A stretch of DNA of 8,230 bases from an uncultured Oscillospiraceae bacterium (GCA_900556765.1 USQH01000061.1:1-8230), one strand, 5' to 3'; counted from the first letter of the stretch, positions 1 through 7,125 are shown. Notes: a model not told the origin generated them from the sequence alone. Made by a program: numbers and translations.

Positions 1-11
1 GCTTTGTAAAC

Positions 12-377
12 TTAAATACCATAATCGGGTTCCTCCCATCTTGTTTTTCCCCTGCCGTATCGCCGCAGGGTGATCTTGTATTCCGGACGGGCAGTATCTT
101 CGATGAGCTGTACTTGGTCGGCGACATATTTTCCGACAGTGCCGCGGCGGTCGTATGTAATATCAAACATCATTTCAGGTTCAATCCCCTCAAGGAACGG
201 TATCGATATCACCCTGTCTATGCGCAGGTTTGCCGCTGCGGCGGCATAAAATCGCTTTACTCCCATAACCTCATTGCGATAATGCACTCCGTCATACCTA
301 CGATAAACACCGGATGAATCGGATGAGGTAATGCACACAACGCCGTCAGGATATGTTTTCGGTTTCTTGACATTCAT
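12..377 (-). CDS. Phage head-tail adaptor / head closure protein (probable)
   Basis: A 121-residue protein directly after the connector gene, where tailed phages encode the small protein that closes the DNA-filled head and docks the tail. I recognise the general pattern of such adaptors in clostridial prophages: an N-terminal beta region (GVYRRYDGVHYRNEV), a central MGVKRFYAAA stretch, then an alternating hydrophobic/charged segment ending in TLRRYGRG. No enzyme motif or membrane segment is visible. The ATG at 377 lies inside the connector gene (32-base overlap), with GGAGG at 390-394, a rather long 12-base spacing, so translation is probably coupled. The stop is TAA at 12-14 and the next late gene would begin beyond the left edge. 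The function is inferred mainly from position and size; a minor capsid or tail-terminator role is less likely. Confidence 0.6.
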   Translation of the reverse strand: MNVKKPKTYPDGVVCITSSDSSGVYRRYDGVHYRNEVMGVKRFYAAAAANLRIDRVISIPFLEGIEPEMMFDITYDRRGTVGKYVADQVQLIEDTARPEYKITLRRYGRGKTRWEEPDYGI

Positions 378-687
378 CGAGCGTCTGTGCCTCCTTCCGT
401 GCGCGTAATGCGGTTATCTCTGTACCGTAGCGCTGCACAAAATCGGCAGTCATGCCCTCAAGGTCGTACCGTACATAGTCTATAAGCAATTGCCGCGCGA
501 TCGCTTCGCCGTCATCGTCAAAATCAAGTTCGAGATCGGAAGACCAAGCTCTTACCGCTCCGACACCGCGAGCAATGCTCGACTTTAAATTATCGAGCAT
601 CGTCGCATCGGCGCCGTCGTAGCTGGTGGCGTGCTTTATTTCACTGAACAGCTCGTCCGGTATGGACATATTTCCGCGAATTTTCAC
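346..687 (-). CDS. Phage head-tail connector protein (gp6/gp15-like)
   Basis: A 113-residue, largely helical acidic protein placed immediately after the major capsid gene. That size, place and helical pattern (an N-terminal helix, a segment with YDGADATMLDNLKSSIARGV, then LLIDYVRYDLEGMTADFVQRY) fit the HK97 gp6 / SPP1 gp15 connector group, which forms a ring under the portal. The start is chosen as GTG at 687 because GGAGGTG (695-701) sits 9 bases from it between GGAGG and GTG; an in-frame ATG at 669 has no such site. The gene begins 21 bases after the capsid stop and its 3' end overlaps the adaptor gene. Assignment to the family is by pattern and synteny, without an alignment. Confidence 0.72.
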   Translation of the reverse strand: MKIRGNMSIPDELFSEIKHATSYDGADATMLDNLKSSIARGVGAVRAWSSDLELDFDDDGEAIARQLLIDYVRYDLEGMTADFVQRYGTEITALRARKEAQTLDECQETENIS

Positions 688-708
688 TTGCGGACACCTC
701 CGGCATTA

Positions 709-1920
709 TCAAGTGTTCTGATCGTCGGATGTGTCGTCGGATGCATCTGCGGCCGACTGACTGTTTGACGACGGCGAAGAAACGATATCAACCTTAAGGT
801 TTGCGGGTTCGAGACCGCTGATATCGAGCAGTACGGTGGCGTTATTGTCGTTGGCGCGACCGTATGCGTACATCTTGGCAAGGTATGTTCTGTAATCCTC
901 CAGGAACTTGTATTCGTCAGAAACATCAACCATGCCGCCCTCGGCGCCGGTAATAAACAGATTGTAGCCATCTTTAATCATCAGGACAGCTTTGCCCTGA
1001 GTCATGCGTTCTTCGGGAACAACGGTTGTCGGGAACGGGAATACGTTTCCTTTGTAGCTTCCGTCCGCCGCAAGCACGGTTGTGCAAGGAATGATCTTTG
1101 ACACATAATCGGTCGGATTGCATATCAGTATAACTTCGCTCACCGCGCGGGGACGTGATGTCAGCGCATTTACGGTCATCGGCGCAATAGCGGCGCAGTA
1201 ATCAAGAGGAGTCAGCGAAGCAAGCGCCACGGCGGTCTTTTCGGGATATACGCCGTTTACTACCGCGCCGTTGAGGTTTCTCGTTGCGCCTATGGGCTGA
1301 TTCTTTCCGGTGCCGTTGATTGCGGCGTCGCTCAGTCCGGTAGCGATTGCGTCGGCGAGGATCAGACGGACATAGCGGTCAATCCACTCGGCGCCGAGGG
1401 CGATAATGTCCTTCGGAACAAACATGAACGCCGACAGTTTGTTTGTGCCGAAATCAACGACGCTAATTGCCGCTTCAAGCTCGTTTGTGATTGCCGATGT
1501 GATCTGACCCCAAACGGCGAGCTTAGCGCCGGTGGCGTTAAGTATCCACTTTGTGCGGCCGTTGGTATTTACGATCTTCAATGCGCCGAGTAACGGGTGT
1601 TCCGCCTGAACATCCTCAACAACCTGCTCAATGATAGTCTCGGGGATAGTTTCTGCGATGTTGGTGATTCCCGACTGCTGTGCATCGACGAGCTTCTGAT
1701 AGAAGCCTCTTTCCGATGTAGTGAGCTGACGTACGCCGCGCTGTGCGAGAACGGCGGAGTCTGTTACTCCGGCGCAGGCGCGTGCTTCGGCCAATACCTG
1801 CTGGCGGAAATCTTCAAACATCTGCTCAGCCGCCGCGGCGCGCTGTTCGGGATCGTCCGACTGCACCATCCGGCGCAGTCCCTCAAGGTAATTTTTTTCT
1901 TTTGCATCAAGATTTGCCAT
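709..1920 (-). CDS. Major capsid protein, HK97 gp5-like fold
   Basis: This 403-residue protein builds the icosahedral head. Residues 1 to about 90 are helical and charged, as expected for the scaffolding (delta) domain that the neighbouring protease removes. Family hallmarks follow: an early beta segment around IPETIIEQVV (92-101), the INGTGKNQPIGA loop (201-212), and the P-domain run DGYNLFITGAEGG (317-329) then YRTYLAKMYAYGRANDNNATVLLDI (343-367, given here by its key elements: conserved G354, R355 and a terminal beta strand). Residues 381-403 form a Ser/Asp-rich, probably disordered acidic tail. The ATG at 1920 has AGGAGG at 1928-1933 with 7-base spacing, the best ribosome site of the late genes, matching high expression. 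The gene starts 17 bases after the protease stop. Where the protease cuts cannot be read from the sequence. Confidence 0.93.
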   Translation of the reverse strand: MANLDAKEKNYLEGLRRMVQSDDPEQRAAAAEQMFEDFRQQVLAEARACAGVTDSAVLAQRGVRQLTTSERGFYQKLVDAQQSGITNIAETIPETIIEQVVEDVQAEHPLLGALKIVNTNGRTKWILNATGAKLAVWGQITSAITNELEAAISVVDFGTNKLSAFMFVPKDIIALGAEWIDRYVRLILADAIATGLSDAAINGTGKNQPIGATRNLNGAVVNGVYPEKTAVALASLTPLDYCAAIAPMTVNALTSRPRAVSEVILICNPTDYVSKIIPCTTVLAADGSYKGNVFPFPTTVVPEERMTQGKAVLMIKDGYNLFITGAEGGMVDVSDEYKFLEDYRTYLAKMYAYGRANDNNATVLLDISGLEPANLKVDIVSSPSSNSQSAADASDDTSDDQNT

Positions 1921-1937
1921 TGTTATTCCTCCTAAAG

Positions 1938-3176
1938 TTAATTTGTTTTTTTGCGGAAACGTTCGTAACCGCTGAGTAAAGACATGAAGACCGAATCTGC
2001 TTTTTGCTCAGGTTCGGGCGTAGGCTCAGGCTCGGATTCTGAATCAGCATTAGGGCGATTCTCAGCAAACCATTGCCTAATTCTTTTAGCCCATTCAGCT
2101 TTTTCTGGTCTCGTGTCGTCCTTTTCCAAGCGCTCTAAGCACTCAGCTTCGGTAGCTGTCATTTCGATGTACTCAGGCGACAGCTCCGCTACAGCCTCTT
2201 TGAACTTGTCGTTTGGACTGGTAACTATCAACCATGCGGTATTGAGGCCGTCACATGGAGTGTTCGCAAGCCTGTCTATGATTGAATACCGAACATCCAT
2301 AACAAATTTGTGGAGATGCTCTCGGTCAAGACGATGCTCATCCGAATTTGACATAGCCCTGGATAATGCATCGTAATCGTAAACCAAATCGTGATCTCCT
2401 ATGTGCTCGCTGACATATGTTGTTTTTCCTGAGCACGGAGCGCCGGTAACTACCTTTACCTTCGCTTTGCATTTTTGCTTTGGCTCAGGCTCGGGCTGCG
2501 GTTTGCCGCCAAACTGCCGTGCATACAAATCGGCAAGCCGCTGGGACTGCCCGTTCTTGTCGACCTCCGGCGGTGCGGCTTTCGCTTTTGCGGCGTCCAT
2601 ATCGACCACCGTATTGCTTATCTCGTCACACAATCCGAGCTCAAGGCACGTTTTTGCATCGAGATATGTTTCAGCAGTCATCAGTTCGGCGAGCTTCTCG
2701 CGTGTCAGCTTGCCGGCGGCACGTTCAAGATACGCCTGTTCAGACGCGGTACCGAGCACTTCCAAGTCGTCGGCACATTTGCGAAGTTCGGCGGCGTTTC
2801 CTGAGACAGTGCACCAAGGATAATGAATCATTTGTACGGTATTGCAACCCATAACGATGTGGTCACACGCCATTAGCACGACCGACGCGGCAGAAGCCGC
2901 ATAGCCGTCGACATAGCCGGTGACTTTTGCAGGATGACGGCGAAGCTGCGCGTAAATTCCCAGTGCCTCTTTAACAGATCCACCAAATGAATTGACATAA
3001 AGGTTTATGTGGTCAATTTCTCCTGTTGCTGCAAGTGTCTTGCGTACATAATCGCTGCTTGTTTCACTAGTAACCTTTTTCCAGTCAAAAAAGTCAAAGT
3101 AATCTCCCTGTATGTCACTGTATATGTACAGTTCCAAGGTGCGAGGATTCGCCGACTGTTTTGCTTCTATTGGCAT
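1938..3176 (-). CDS. ClpP-like prohead protease with embedded P-loop kinase-like domain
   Basis: Residues 1 to about 195 are an S14 (ClpP-type) serine protease that matures the prohead. The nucleophile is Ser95 in GYAAS, the histidine is His118 in MIHYPW, and Glu169 (AETYL) aligns with the third triad position where ClpP has Asp. A Pro/Glu/Gln/Lys linker (about 224-238) leads to a second domain, residues 239-375: Walker A GAPCSGKTT (245-253), DYDAL (267-271) resembling the RDDYR loop of T4 polynucleotide kinase, and a lid-like ECLERLEKDDTRP (345-357) with Arg349 and Arg356. A second acidic Pro/Glu linker (379-391) precedes a short basic tail ending SGYERFRKKTN. Typical phage ClpP-like proteases are about 200-260 residues, so 412 is long. 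ATG 3176 has a GGAGGTG site, lying across the end of the portal gene. The protease role is firm; the substrate of the kinase-like domain is unknown. Confidence 0.9.
   Translation of the reverse strand: MPIEAKQSANPRTLELYIYSDIQGDYFDFFDWKKVTSETSSDYVRKTLAATGEIDHINLYVNSFGGSVKEALGIYAQLRRHPAKVTGYVDGYAASAASVVLMACDHIVMGCNTVQMIHYPWCTVSGNAAELRKCADDLEVLGTASEQAYLERAAGKLTREKLAELMTAETYLDAKTCLELGLCDEISNTVVDMDAAKAKAAPPEVDKNGQSQRLADLYARQFGGKPQPEPEPKQKCKAKVKVVTGAPCSGKTTYVSEHIGDHDLVYDYDALSRAMSNSDEHRLDREHLHKFVMDVRYSIIDRLANTPCDGLNTAWLIVTSPNDKFKEAVAELSPEYIEMTATEAECLERLEKDDTRPEKAEWAKRIRQWFAENRPNADSESEPEPTPEPEQKADSVFMSLLSGYERFRKKTN
2023..2035. repeat. 13-bp direct repeat, copy 1, flanking the kinase-like domain
   Basis: GGCTCAGGCTCGG on the plus strand is identical to 2482-2494. 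The copies encode the Pro/Glu-rich linkers on either side of the P-loop domain, and both lie a few bases from a TTTTTGCT octamer (2001-2008 and 2472-2479). The low-complexity Glu/Pro codons could make this chance, but the pairing brackets the inserted domain exactly. Confidence 0.7.
2482..2494. repeat. 13-bp direct repeat, copy 2, flanking the kinase-like domain
   Basis: Second identical copy of GGCTCAGGCTCGG. It lies in the linker between the ClpP-like domain and the P-loop domain; the first copy is in the linker after the P-loop domain, about 460 bases away. Confidence 0.7.
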
Positions 3177-3179
3177 TAT

Positions 3180-4313
3180 TTATTTCACCTCCTCCGTAGA
3201 CTCAAAATTTTTCGACAGTATGAAGCTTTTTGACTCGGCGGTCCCGCGTGGGCTTTCGCCTAACTTGCGAAGAATATCATCGACACAGAACACGCTCGTG
3301 CCGAGTAGCTTTTCAACCTTGTCGGCAACATCAAATACATCGACATACTGGATGTCGGTGTAATCGACCATTAGTTTTGTCCCGGCACGCACGCCTTGTT
3401 TGCCGTTTATGTATGCGTTGATTTCCTGCAAAGCCAGCGCGCCGAGAGGCTTTACGGCAAGAGAAATGAAATTCTTTGTAATATCCTTCACTCCGGTCGT
3501 TTCGCCCCTCATCAGTGCCGGAGGTGTATGGAACGCTATGCAAGCAAGTTTTATTTCGGCGTCAACCAGCGAGTTTATATTGTCGACATCCTTATCACCG
3601 GATTTTGTGTTTGTAGGCGTATATTCCTCGGAACCATACAACGGTAATACCGCTGACGCGGACGAAAAATACTTTGAAAAACGGCGGCGAACAAATTCCG
3701 CTTGCTTCTCCAACTCGGCAGTATCACCCTGCGCGAGACCGTCAACGTGATATGTACCGCGTTCACCGGCATTGCGCTCCTGCTGCTTCGACGCTGTTTT
3801 GAGCCATTCGTCATATGCAGACATAAGCCGCGCAATATGCGTTCTAATGCCGCCAAATTCGTGCGCGCAATAAATAACTCTGCTACGCGGCAGATTGTCG
3901 GCAATAGCTACACCGTCACGGGATATATTCGTGAATACGTCGCCTACGATCGGGTCCTGCTTGTGCGAGAAGCTGTCGGCAATGATTATCTGATCTGCGC
4001 AATCCACTGCAAGTACCTCGCCGAAAAACAGGAGTCGGGAAATAAATTCGTACTTCCAGCCTGCGGCGGTCTGATTGGTATTGGTATGGTAGTTCCAGCG
4101 ATAATACTCACTGTCGAATGTTTCCGTGCCTTTGTAAAATGTCCGTATCTCACACATCGAAAATGCGGCGGCAATGTGTGAAATTGCTGCGAATGTTGCA
4201 TACTCGCGCGCGGCAACTTCCGACGGCGGATTGTCGTCCAGCGACAGATCCCCGTTTATATAAACGGTCGCGTTTTTGCCGAAAATGCCGCGAATAAAAG
4301 ATGCGATTCCCAT
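3180..4313 (-). CDS. Phage portal protein (HK97-type)
   Basis: A 377-residue protein that forms the dodecameric DNA-entry ring at one head vertex. Features seen: an amphipathic N-terminus (MGIASFIRGIFGK), the EYATFAAISHIAAAFS helix with the usual following strand (CEIRTFYKG), a central helical stem region, and FHTPPALMRGE (residues about 258-268), the Pro-rich segment typical of the HK97/SPP1 portal clip-to-crown part. It is slightly shorter than the usual 400-450 residues, mostly at the C-terminus. The ATG at 4313 is preceded by AGGAGG (4326-4331 on the plus strand as tcctcc), which overlaps the end of the large terminase gene, so the two genes are almost contiguous. The protease gene follows after 3 bases. 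Order terminase-portal-protease-capsid is the canonical arrangement and supports the call. Confidence 0.9.
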   Translation of the reverse strand: MGIASFIRGIFGKNATVYINGDLSLDDNPPSEVAAREYATFAAISHIAAAFSMCEIRTFYKGTETFDSEYYRWNYHTNTNQTAAGWKYEFISRLLFFGEVLAVDCADQIIIADSFSHKQDPIVGDVFTNISRDGVAIADNLPRSRVIYCAHEFGGIRTHIARLMSAYDEWLKTASKQQERNAGERGTYHVDGLAQGDTAELEKQAEFVRRRFSKYFSSASAVLPLYGSEEYTPTNTKSGDKDVDNINSLVDAEIKLACIAFHTPPALMRGETTGVKDITKNFISLAVKPLGALALQEINAYINGKQGVRAGTKLMVDYTDIQYVDVFDVADKVEKLLGTSVFCVDDILRKLGESPRGTAESKSFILSKNFESTEEVK

Positions 4314-4328
4314 TTTGTGTTTATCCTC

Positions 4329-6002
4329 CTAAATTGAAATAACGCCGATATAATCGTTAGTTTGTGCAGGCTGCTTCGGCAACTGCTCAAGCGCCACCCT
4401 TGACGCTACATAGGCCATAAAGCCGTCTGTCTTTCGGCTCTTAGGCTCAATCTTCCCGAATGTGATATTCCCCTTTGAGTCATAGCACCGCTTTGTGTTA
4501 TTCAGGCACCATCTGAAAAAAGAATTATCCCCAACTTTGAGTTGACGACGATTTAATGTCGCGATAATTGATGGCGCGACTTTCATAACGTCGCTCGGGC
4601 GGTACATCATGATATTGCCGTGACCGCCTTTTCTCGGCTGAAATCCGGCGCGGGTCAGCGCGTTTCGCATAACCGAGTAACGGAAGTCATCCAGCGCGCC
4701 CAGCTTAAGCTGCACGCCGTGGGACGCTGCGGTAGTAACGATCCACTCAACAATAAGTTCCTCGGAAATGCTTACGTCGTCAACCTCGGTAAGCTCTCCG
4801 GCAGCGACAGCATCGGCAATCGGGAAGCGTATGCGCTTAAGGTCGCATGACTGTTTGCAGTACCAGCCGTGTATAATACTGTTTTCAGCTCCGTTAACCT
4901 CGTAGGTAACGCAAGCGGCGGCAAAGTCATCAATACTCGCAAAGTCAACCCCGAATGTTCCTATCTTGCCGCGAGACTCATCTAACGGCTTGTTTGTGTC
5001 TGCAATGACATCCCACGGAACAACCTCGTCCTCGGTACGCGAAATCGGGCGGTTCATGCGCTTTGTCATAAATTCAGCGCCGCCGGTGCCGTATTCCTGC
5101 CAGTCGCGATACTCTCTTTTCATCTCACGTTGTAATGACGGGAGATAGATGTATGATGGATTGGCTTTGCTCCAATTCTTGTGCTCGTGAACATCGGCAT
5201 CGGAATCAAGACGGCAAATAAACGGCAAAAAGCCGTTGTCTTTCATTTGTCCGGTCAGGATCATTTGCGACTTTTCTTTCAATCCATCTATAACAGCGCC
5301 GCGAACATAACCGTCAGTTGAATATTTGAATATGCGAGGATGATCTTTTTTACCGAGACCGGATGTCGCGGTGCGTATGTTGGTATCACTTTCGTAGGCG
5401 TGAACTTCATCAAAAAACAAAGCTCCGGGACGGTAGCTGTCCTTTGTCTTCGTGCCTGATGTAAGATACTGAATAACGGAGCCGGTAGATTTGTTGCGTA
5501 TAGACTCTTTGTTCCATTCCCACGCGGGTTTCATTATCCGTTCGTTGCCCGAAAGCACATCGTAAATATCGTTAAATGATCGCTTTGCTTGTTCCTCAGA
5601 GTTGGCGATCATTTGGATGTCATAGCCGCGGATGCCATGAGCCTTGGAAGTAAGGCAAAACGCCTCATACGAGAAAAAACCGTTTTTTCCTGCACCGCGG
5701 CCGAGCAGATCAAATATTTCATCCCATCGCGGAAAGCCGCTGCTGTCAAATGTGCATAGGCTGAGTGTTAGCTCGAATATCTCCCACGGAAGAAGTCTAA
5801 ACGGAAAGTATTTTTGAAATCCAAGATACTTTTGCAACAATTCGGTTTCAATATGGATGTCTTCGTCGGCAAAGGTGCGCTCGACAAGGTCGTACATAAG
5901 CAATGTATCTTTGCAAACGGCAATTTCGCCGCTGCGCTGCCAGTTCAAAAACTCCGCCATTTCCGGAGTCATTCTTTCGAGTGCTTTTTTACATATCGGC
6001 AT
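4329..6002 (-). CDS. terL: Terminase large subunit (ATPase and nuclease)
   Basis: A 557-residue packaging motor of the Terminase_1 type. The ATPase half has a Walker A-like GRGAGKNG (101-108) and Walker B ALFFDEV (194-200, Asp198 and Glu199), with a coupling-type TSGLG stretch near 213-217. The RNase H-like nuclease half shows the three expected acidic residues: Asp353 in FGVDFASIDD, Asp438 in GALDDFR, and Asp526 in KTDGFMA, the last in the family's usual lysine-rich C-terminal context. It pumps DNA through the portal and cuts concatemers at cos or at headful ends. ATG 6002 overlaps the small terminase gene by 14 bases with only a weak GGGGG upstream, so translational coupling is likely. All catalytic positions look intact and the length is normal for the family. 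Confidence 0.96.
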   Translation of the reverse strand: MPICKKALERMTPEMAEFLNWQRSGEIAVCKDTLLMYDLVERTFADEDIHIETELLQKYLGFQKYFPFRLLPWEIFELTLSLCTFDSSGFPRWDEIFDLLGRGAGKNGFFSYEAFCLTSKAHGIRGYDIQMIANSEEQAKRSFNDIYDVLSGNERIMKPAWEWNKESIRNKSTGSVIQYLTSGTKTKDSYRPGALFFDEVHAYESDTNIRTATSGLGKKDHPRIFKYSTDGYVRGAVIDGLKEKSQMILTGQMKDNGFLPFICRLDSDADVHEHKNWSKANPSYIYLPSLQREMKREYRDWQEYGTGGAEFMTKRMNRPISRTEDEVVPWDVIADTNKPLDESRGKIGTFGVDFASIDDFAAACVTYEVNGAENSIIHGWYCKQSCDLKRIRFPIADAVAAGELTEVDDVSISEELIVEWIVTTAASHGVQLKLGALDDFRYSVMRNALTRAGFQPRKGGHGNIMMYRPSDVMKVAPSIIATLNRRQLKVGDNSFFRWCLNNTKRCYDSKGNITFGKIEPKSRKTDGFMAYVASRVALEQLPKQPAQTNDYIGVISI

Positions 6003-6315
6003 CTATGACGCCCCCGTCACACTCGGACGGTTTTATCCGCAGTCGGTCGAGGATGGACATCATCTGCGACTGCACATCCATGATGTCTTTTATAGATTCA
6101 TTAGTGACAATTTTCTTGACCTTTGTGGACATCTCCATCTCAACCTTTACGCCGCGTTTTTTTATATCCGCTTGCAGCTTCTCTTTGATGTCGTACAGCC
6201 TCATATAGTTGGCAACCATGTCGGTGTAAACAGCAACATCGGACGCGCCGTTTAACTTTAATTGTTTATAAATTGACGCCTCAATATCAGCTTTTTTCGG
6301 CTTTTTTACCGCCAT
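5989..6315 (-). CDS. terS: Terminase small subunit, P27-like
   Basis: A 108-residue DNA-recognition subunit that loads the large terminase on viral DNA. The pattern of the P27 group is visible: a basic start (MAVKKPKKADIEASIYKQL), a Y-T-D-M-V-xx-Y helix, a charged helical segment DIKEKLQADIKKRG, and a C-terminal helix QSQMMSILDRLRIKPSE. Start choice: the frame allows GTG at 6324, but the GGAGG ribosome site occupies 6324-6328 and would overlap that GTG; ATG at 6315 is then 8 bases away, so it is preferred. The gene sits between the probable cos region and the large terminase, as in many cos-type Gram-positive phages. It overlaps the next gene by 14 bases. Confidence 0.85.
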   Translation of the reverse strand: MAVKKPKKADIEASIYKQLKLNGASDVAVYTDMVANYMRLYDIKEKLQADIKKRGVKVEMEMSTKVKKIVTNESIKDIMDVQSQMMSILDRLRIKPSECDGGVIDADM

Positions 6316-6324
6316 TTTCACCAC

Positions 6325-6486
6325 CTCCGAAATTCGCGGCTATAATGTTCGCGCGTGTGCGACTCTACTTAAAAATGTCTCAAAATCGGGTCCCAAAAAA
6401 AGCCCATGCGCGCGATCAGCGCGGAAGAGGAATGTCCGGGGTCGGTGTAGAAAAACGATTTTCAAAATCGAATTTTGGCCCGGGGG
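6325..6486. other. Gene-free gap between HNH and small terminase: candidate cos region
   Basis: This 160-base gap is the only sizeable spacer in the late operon. It contains a 7-bp-arm inverted repeat, CGATTTT-C-AAAATCG (6456-6470), a 9-bp direct repeat TCAAAATCG (6380-6388 and 6462-6470), a CCCGGG core at 6479-6484, and a second GC-rich motif TCCGGGGTCGG (6436-6446). On the minus strand GACCC recurs three times. Phages with an HNH gene next to the terminase are usually cos-type, with cos in this gap; the exact nick positions cannot be read here. Confidence 0.45.
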
Positions 6487-6867
6487 TCACCATCTCTCAT
6501 TGTTCGTAAACGAGTCATTCAATTGCCCCTCTTTTCGCTCTGCTTCGACCTCCTCGTGACACTGCTCACACAGAGGATGCAGATTGCGCACCGTCGTTCC
6601 GTCTGCAAGCGTTACGAACTCCGACAACGCCCAGCGCGGATACTGACGCATTGGGAAGTGATGATGCACTTGCTTCGCGCTTTTAAGTTTGCCGCGAGAT
6701 TTGCAGCGCAGACATTCGCCGTGACAATTGCGGATGACCGCGGCACTGACTATCTTCCAGTCGTACAGCCAGTAGAACTTGTCCGCTCTCCCTTGCTCTT
6801 TTAAACTTGTTATGAGCGCTTCCAACTCGTCGGGAGTGAGAAGCTTGTGCCGCGATCTCCGTTTCAT
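6487..6867 (-). CDS. HNH endonuclease (packaging-associated)
   Basis: A small HNH nuclease with the zinc-ribbon form used by cos phages, where it works with terminase at the cohesive-end site. Seen in order: CLRCKSRG (first CxxC), VHHHFPM (the HNH catalytic histidine region, with the second histidine of the run as the likely general base), and NLHPLCEQCHEEVE (the N of HNH and the second CxxC). An N-terminal helical extension has LLTPDELEALITSLKEQG. The frame can be read back to GTG at 6882, giving 131 residues; ATG at 6867 (126 residues) is preferred because the only ribosome-site-like sequence (AAGGGTGGG at about 6878-6886) suits it and covers the GTG. Neither start has a strong site. It lies at the head of the late operon. 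Confidence 0.88.
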   Translation of the reverse strand: MKRRSRHKLLTPDELEALITSLKEQGRADKFYWLYDWKIVSAAVIRNCHGECLRCKSRGKLKSAKQVHHHFPMRQYPRWALSEFVTLADGTTVRNLHPLCEQCHEEVEAERKEGQLNDSFTNNERW

Positions 6868-6901
6868 TGCTTTTGTACCCACCCTTACCCGTCGACGATC
6901 G

Positions 6902-6918
6902 CCGCCGACTCCGCCGAC
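6902..6918. repeat. GC-rich tandem repeat in the HNH leader
   Basis: CCGCCGAC occurs at 6902-6909 and again at 6911-6918, and the next bases (6921-6930) carry the inverted partner GGCG. The block is strikingly GC-rich beside the AT-rich DNA to its right. It may form a leader hairpin or a protein site for the late operon; no function can be shown. Confidence 0.4.
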
Positions 6919-6952
6919 ATCATCGGCGTCTTTCCAAAAAAATCAGCAAAAT

Positions 6953-6980
6953 AAAAAAGCCCTGCCAATTGGCAGAGCTT
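6953..6980 (-). terminator. Rho-independent terminator, minus orientation
   Basis: Read on the minus strand, GCTCTGCC-AATT-GGCAGGGC forms an 8-bp stem with one G-U pair, followed directly by six T residues. On the plus strand the T-run is missing, so it acts leftward. No minus-strand gene ends here; it would stop the predicted antisense transcript of the small-peptide gene and read-through from 7606, and so keep the HNH/late operon separate from both. Confidence 0.7.
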
Positions 6981-6991
6981 CTCTGTAATTA

Positions 6992-7009
6992 TCATAACAC
7001 AAATTATGA
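6992..7009. repeat. Short inverted repeat upstream of the late operon
   Basis: TCATAA (6992-6997) and TTATGA (7004-7009) are separated by CACAAA. On the minus strand the left arm runs into TATGAT, a possible -10 for leftward transcription, but no acceptable -35 is found at 16-18 bases. A regulated late promoter or an operator is possible; the evidence is thin. Confidence 0.25.
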
Positions 7010-7070
7010 ACCCACTACTGACATCTTATTATTTTTTTTAAACTTTATTTGAAAAATTTGATTTAATCTA

Positions 7071-7099
7071 TTGACATATTACCGCTAATATGTTATAAT
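7071..7099 (+). promoter_or_regulatory. Strong extended -10 sigma-A promoter of the small-peptide cassette
   Basis: TTGACA (7071-7076), a spacer of exactly 17, and TATAAT (7094-7099), with TG at 7091-7092 giving the extended -10. All twelve hexamer bases match consensus. The expected start of transcription is near 7106, leaving a leader of only about 20 bases before the ATG at 7126. The upstream 60 bases are very AT-rich (8 G/C in 7021-7080), as in UP elements. Confidence 0.9.
7074..7093. promoter_or_regulatory. Palindromic operator candidate inside the promoter
   Basis: ACATATTA (7074-7081), CCGC, TAATATGT (7086-7093): perfect 8-bp arms filling the space between the -35 and -10 boxes. A second repeat, TGTTAT/ATAACA (7091-7096 and 7101-7106), overlaps the -10 and start site. 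A repressor bound here would block RNA polymerase; the ribbon-helix-helix protein encoded at 7398 is the obvious candidate, by inference. Confidence 0.6.
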
Positions 7100-7125
7100 A
7101 ATAACATCGAAAGGAGGTGAACAAG

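Noticed and set aside
684..971. Minus-strand 95-codon frame overlapping the capsid gene, possible frameshift product
   Set aside because: No slippery sequence was seen at a suitable place and the capsid frame is intact to a normal stop; composition is that of an out-of-frame shadow.
2401..2854. Three plus-strand frames of 109-140 codons opposite the protease gene
   Set aside because: They are antisense shadows of a well-supported gene, with Ser/Arg-biased composition and no ribosome sites.
3331..3904. Several frames of 70-116 codons on both strands within the portal gene
   Set aside because: The portal frame is continuous and recognisable; the others have no initiation signals.
5989..6002. 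Programmed frameshift joining small and large terminase
   Set aside because: The 14-base overlap contains its own ATG for the large subunit; simple translational coupling explains it.
6273..6509. Plus-strand 78-codon frame across the HNH/terminase gap
   Set aside because: It runs antisense over the probable cos region with no ribosome site and no recognisable protein pattern.
6888..6995. A 35-codon minus-strand frame (ATG 6995, stop at 6888) upstream of the HNH gene
   Set aside because: It reads through the 6953-6980 terminator, has no ribosome site and looks like a chance frame in AT-rich then GC-rich DNA.
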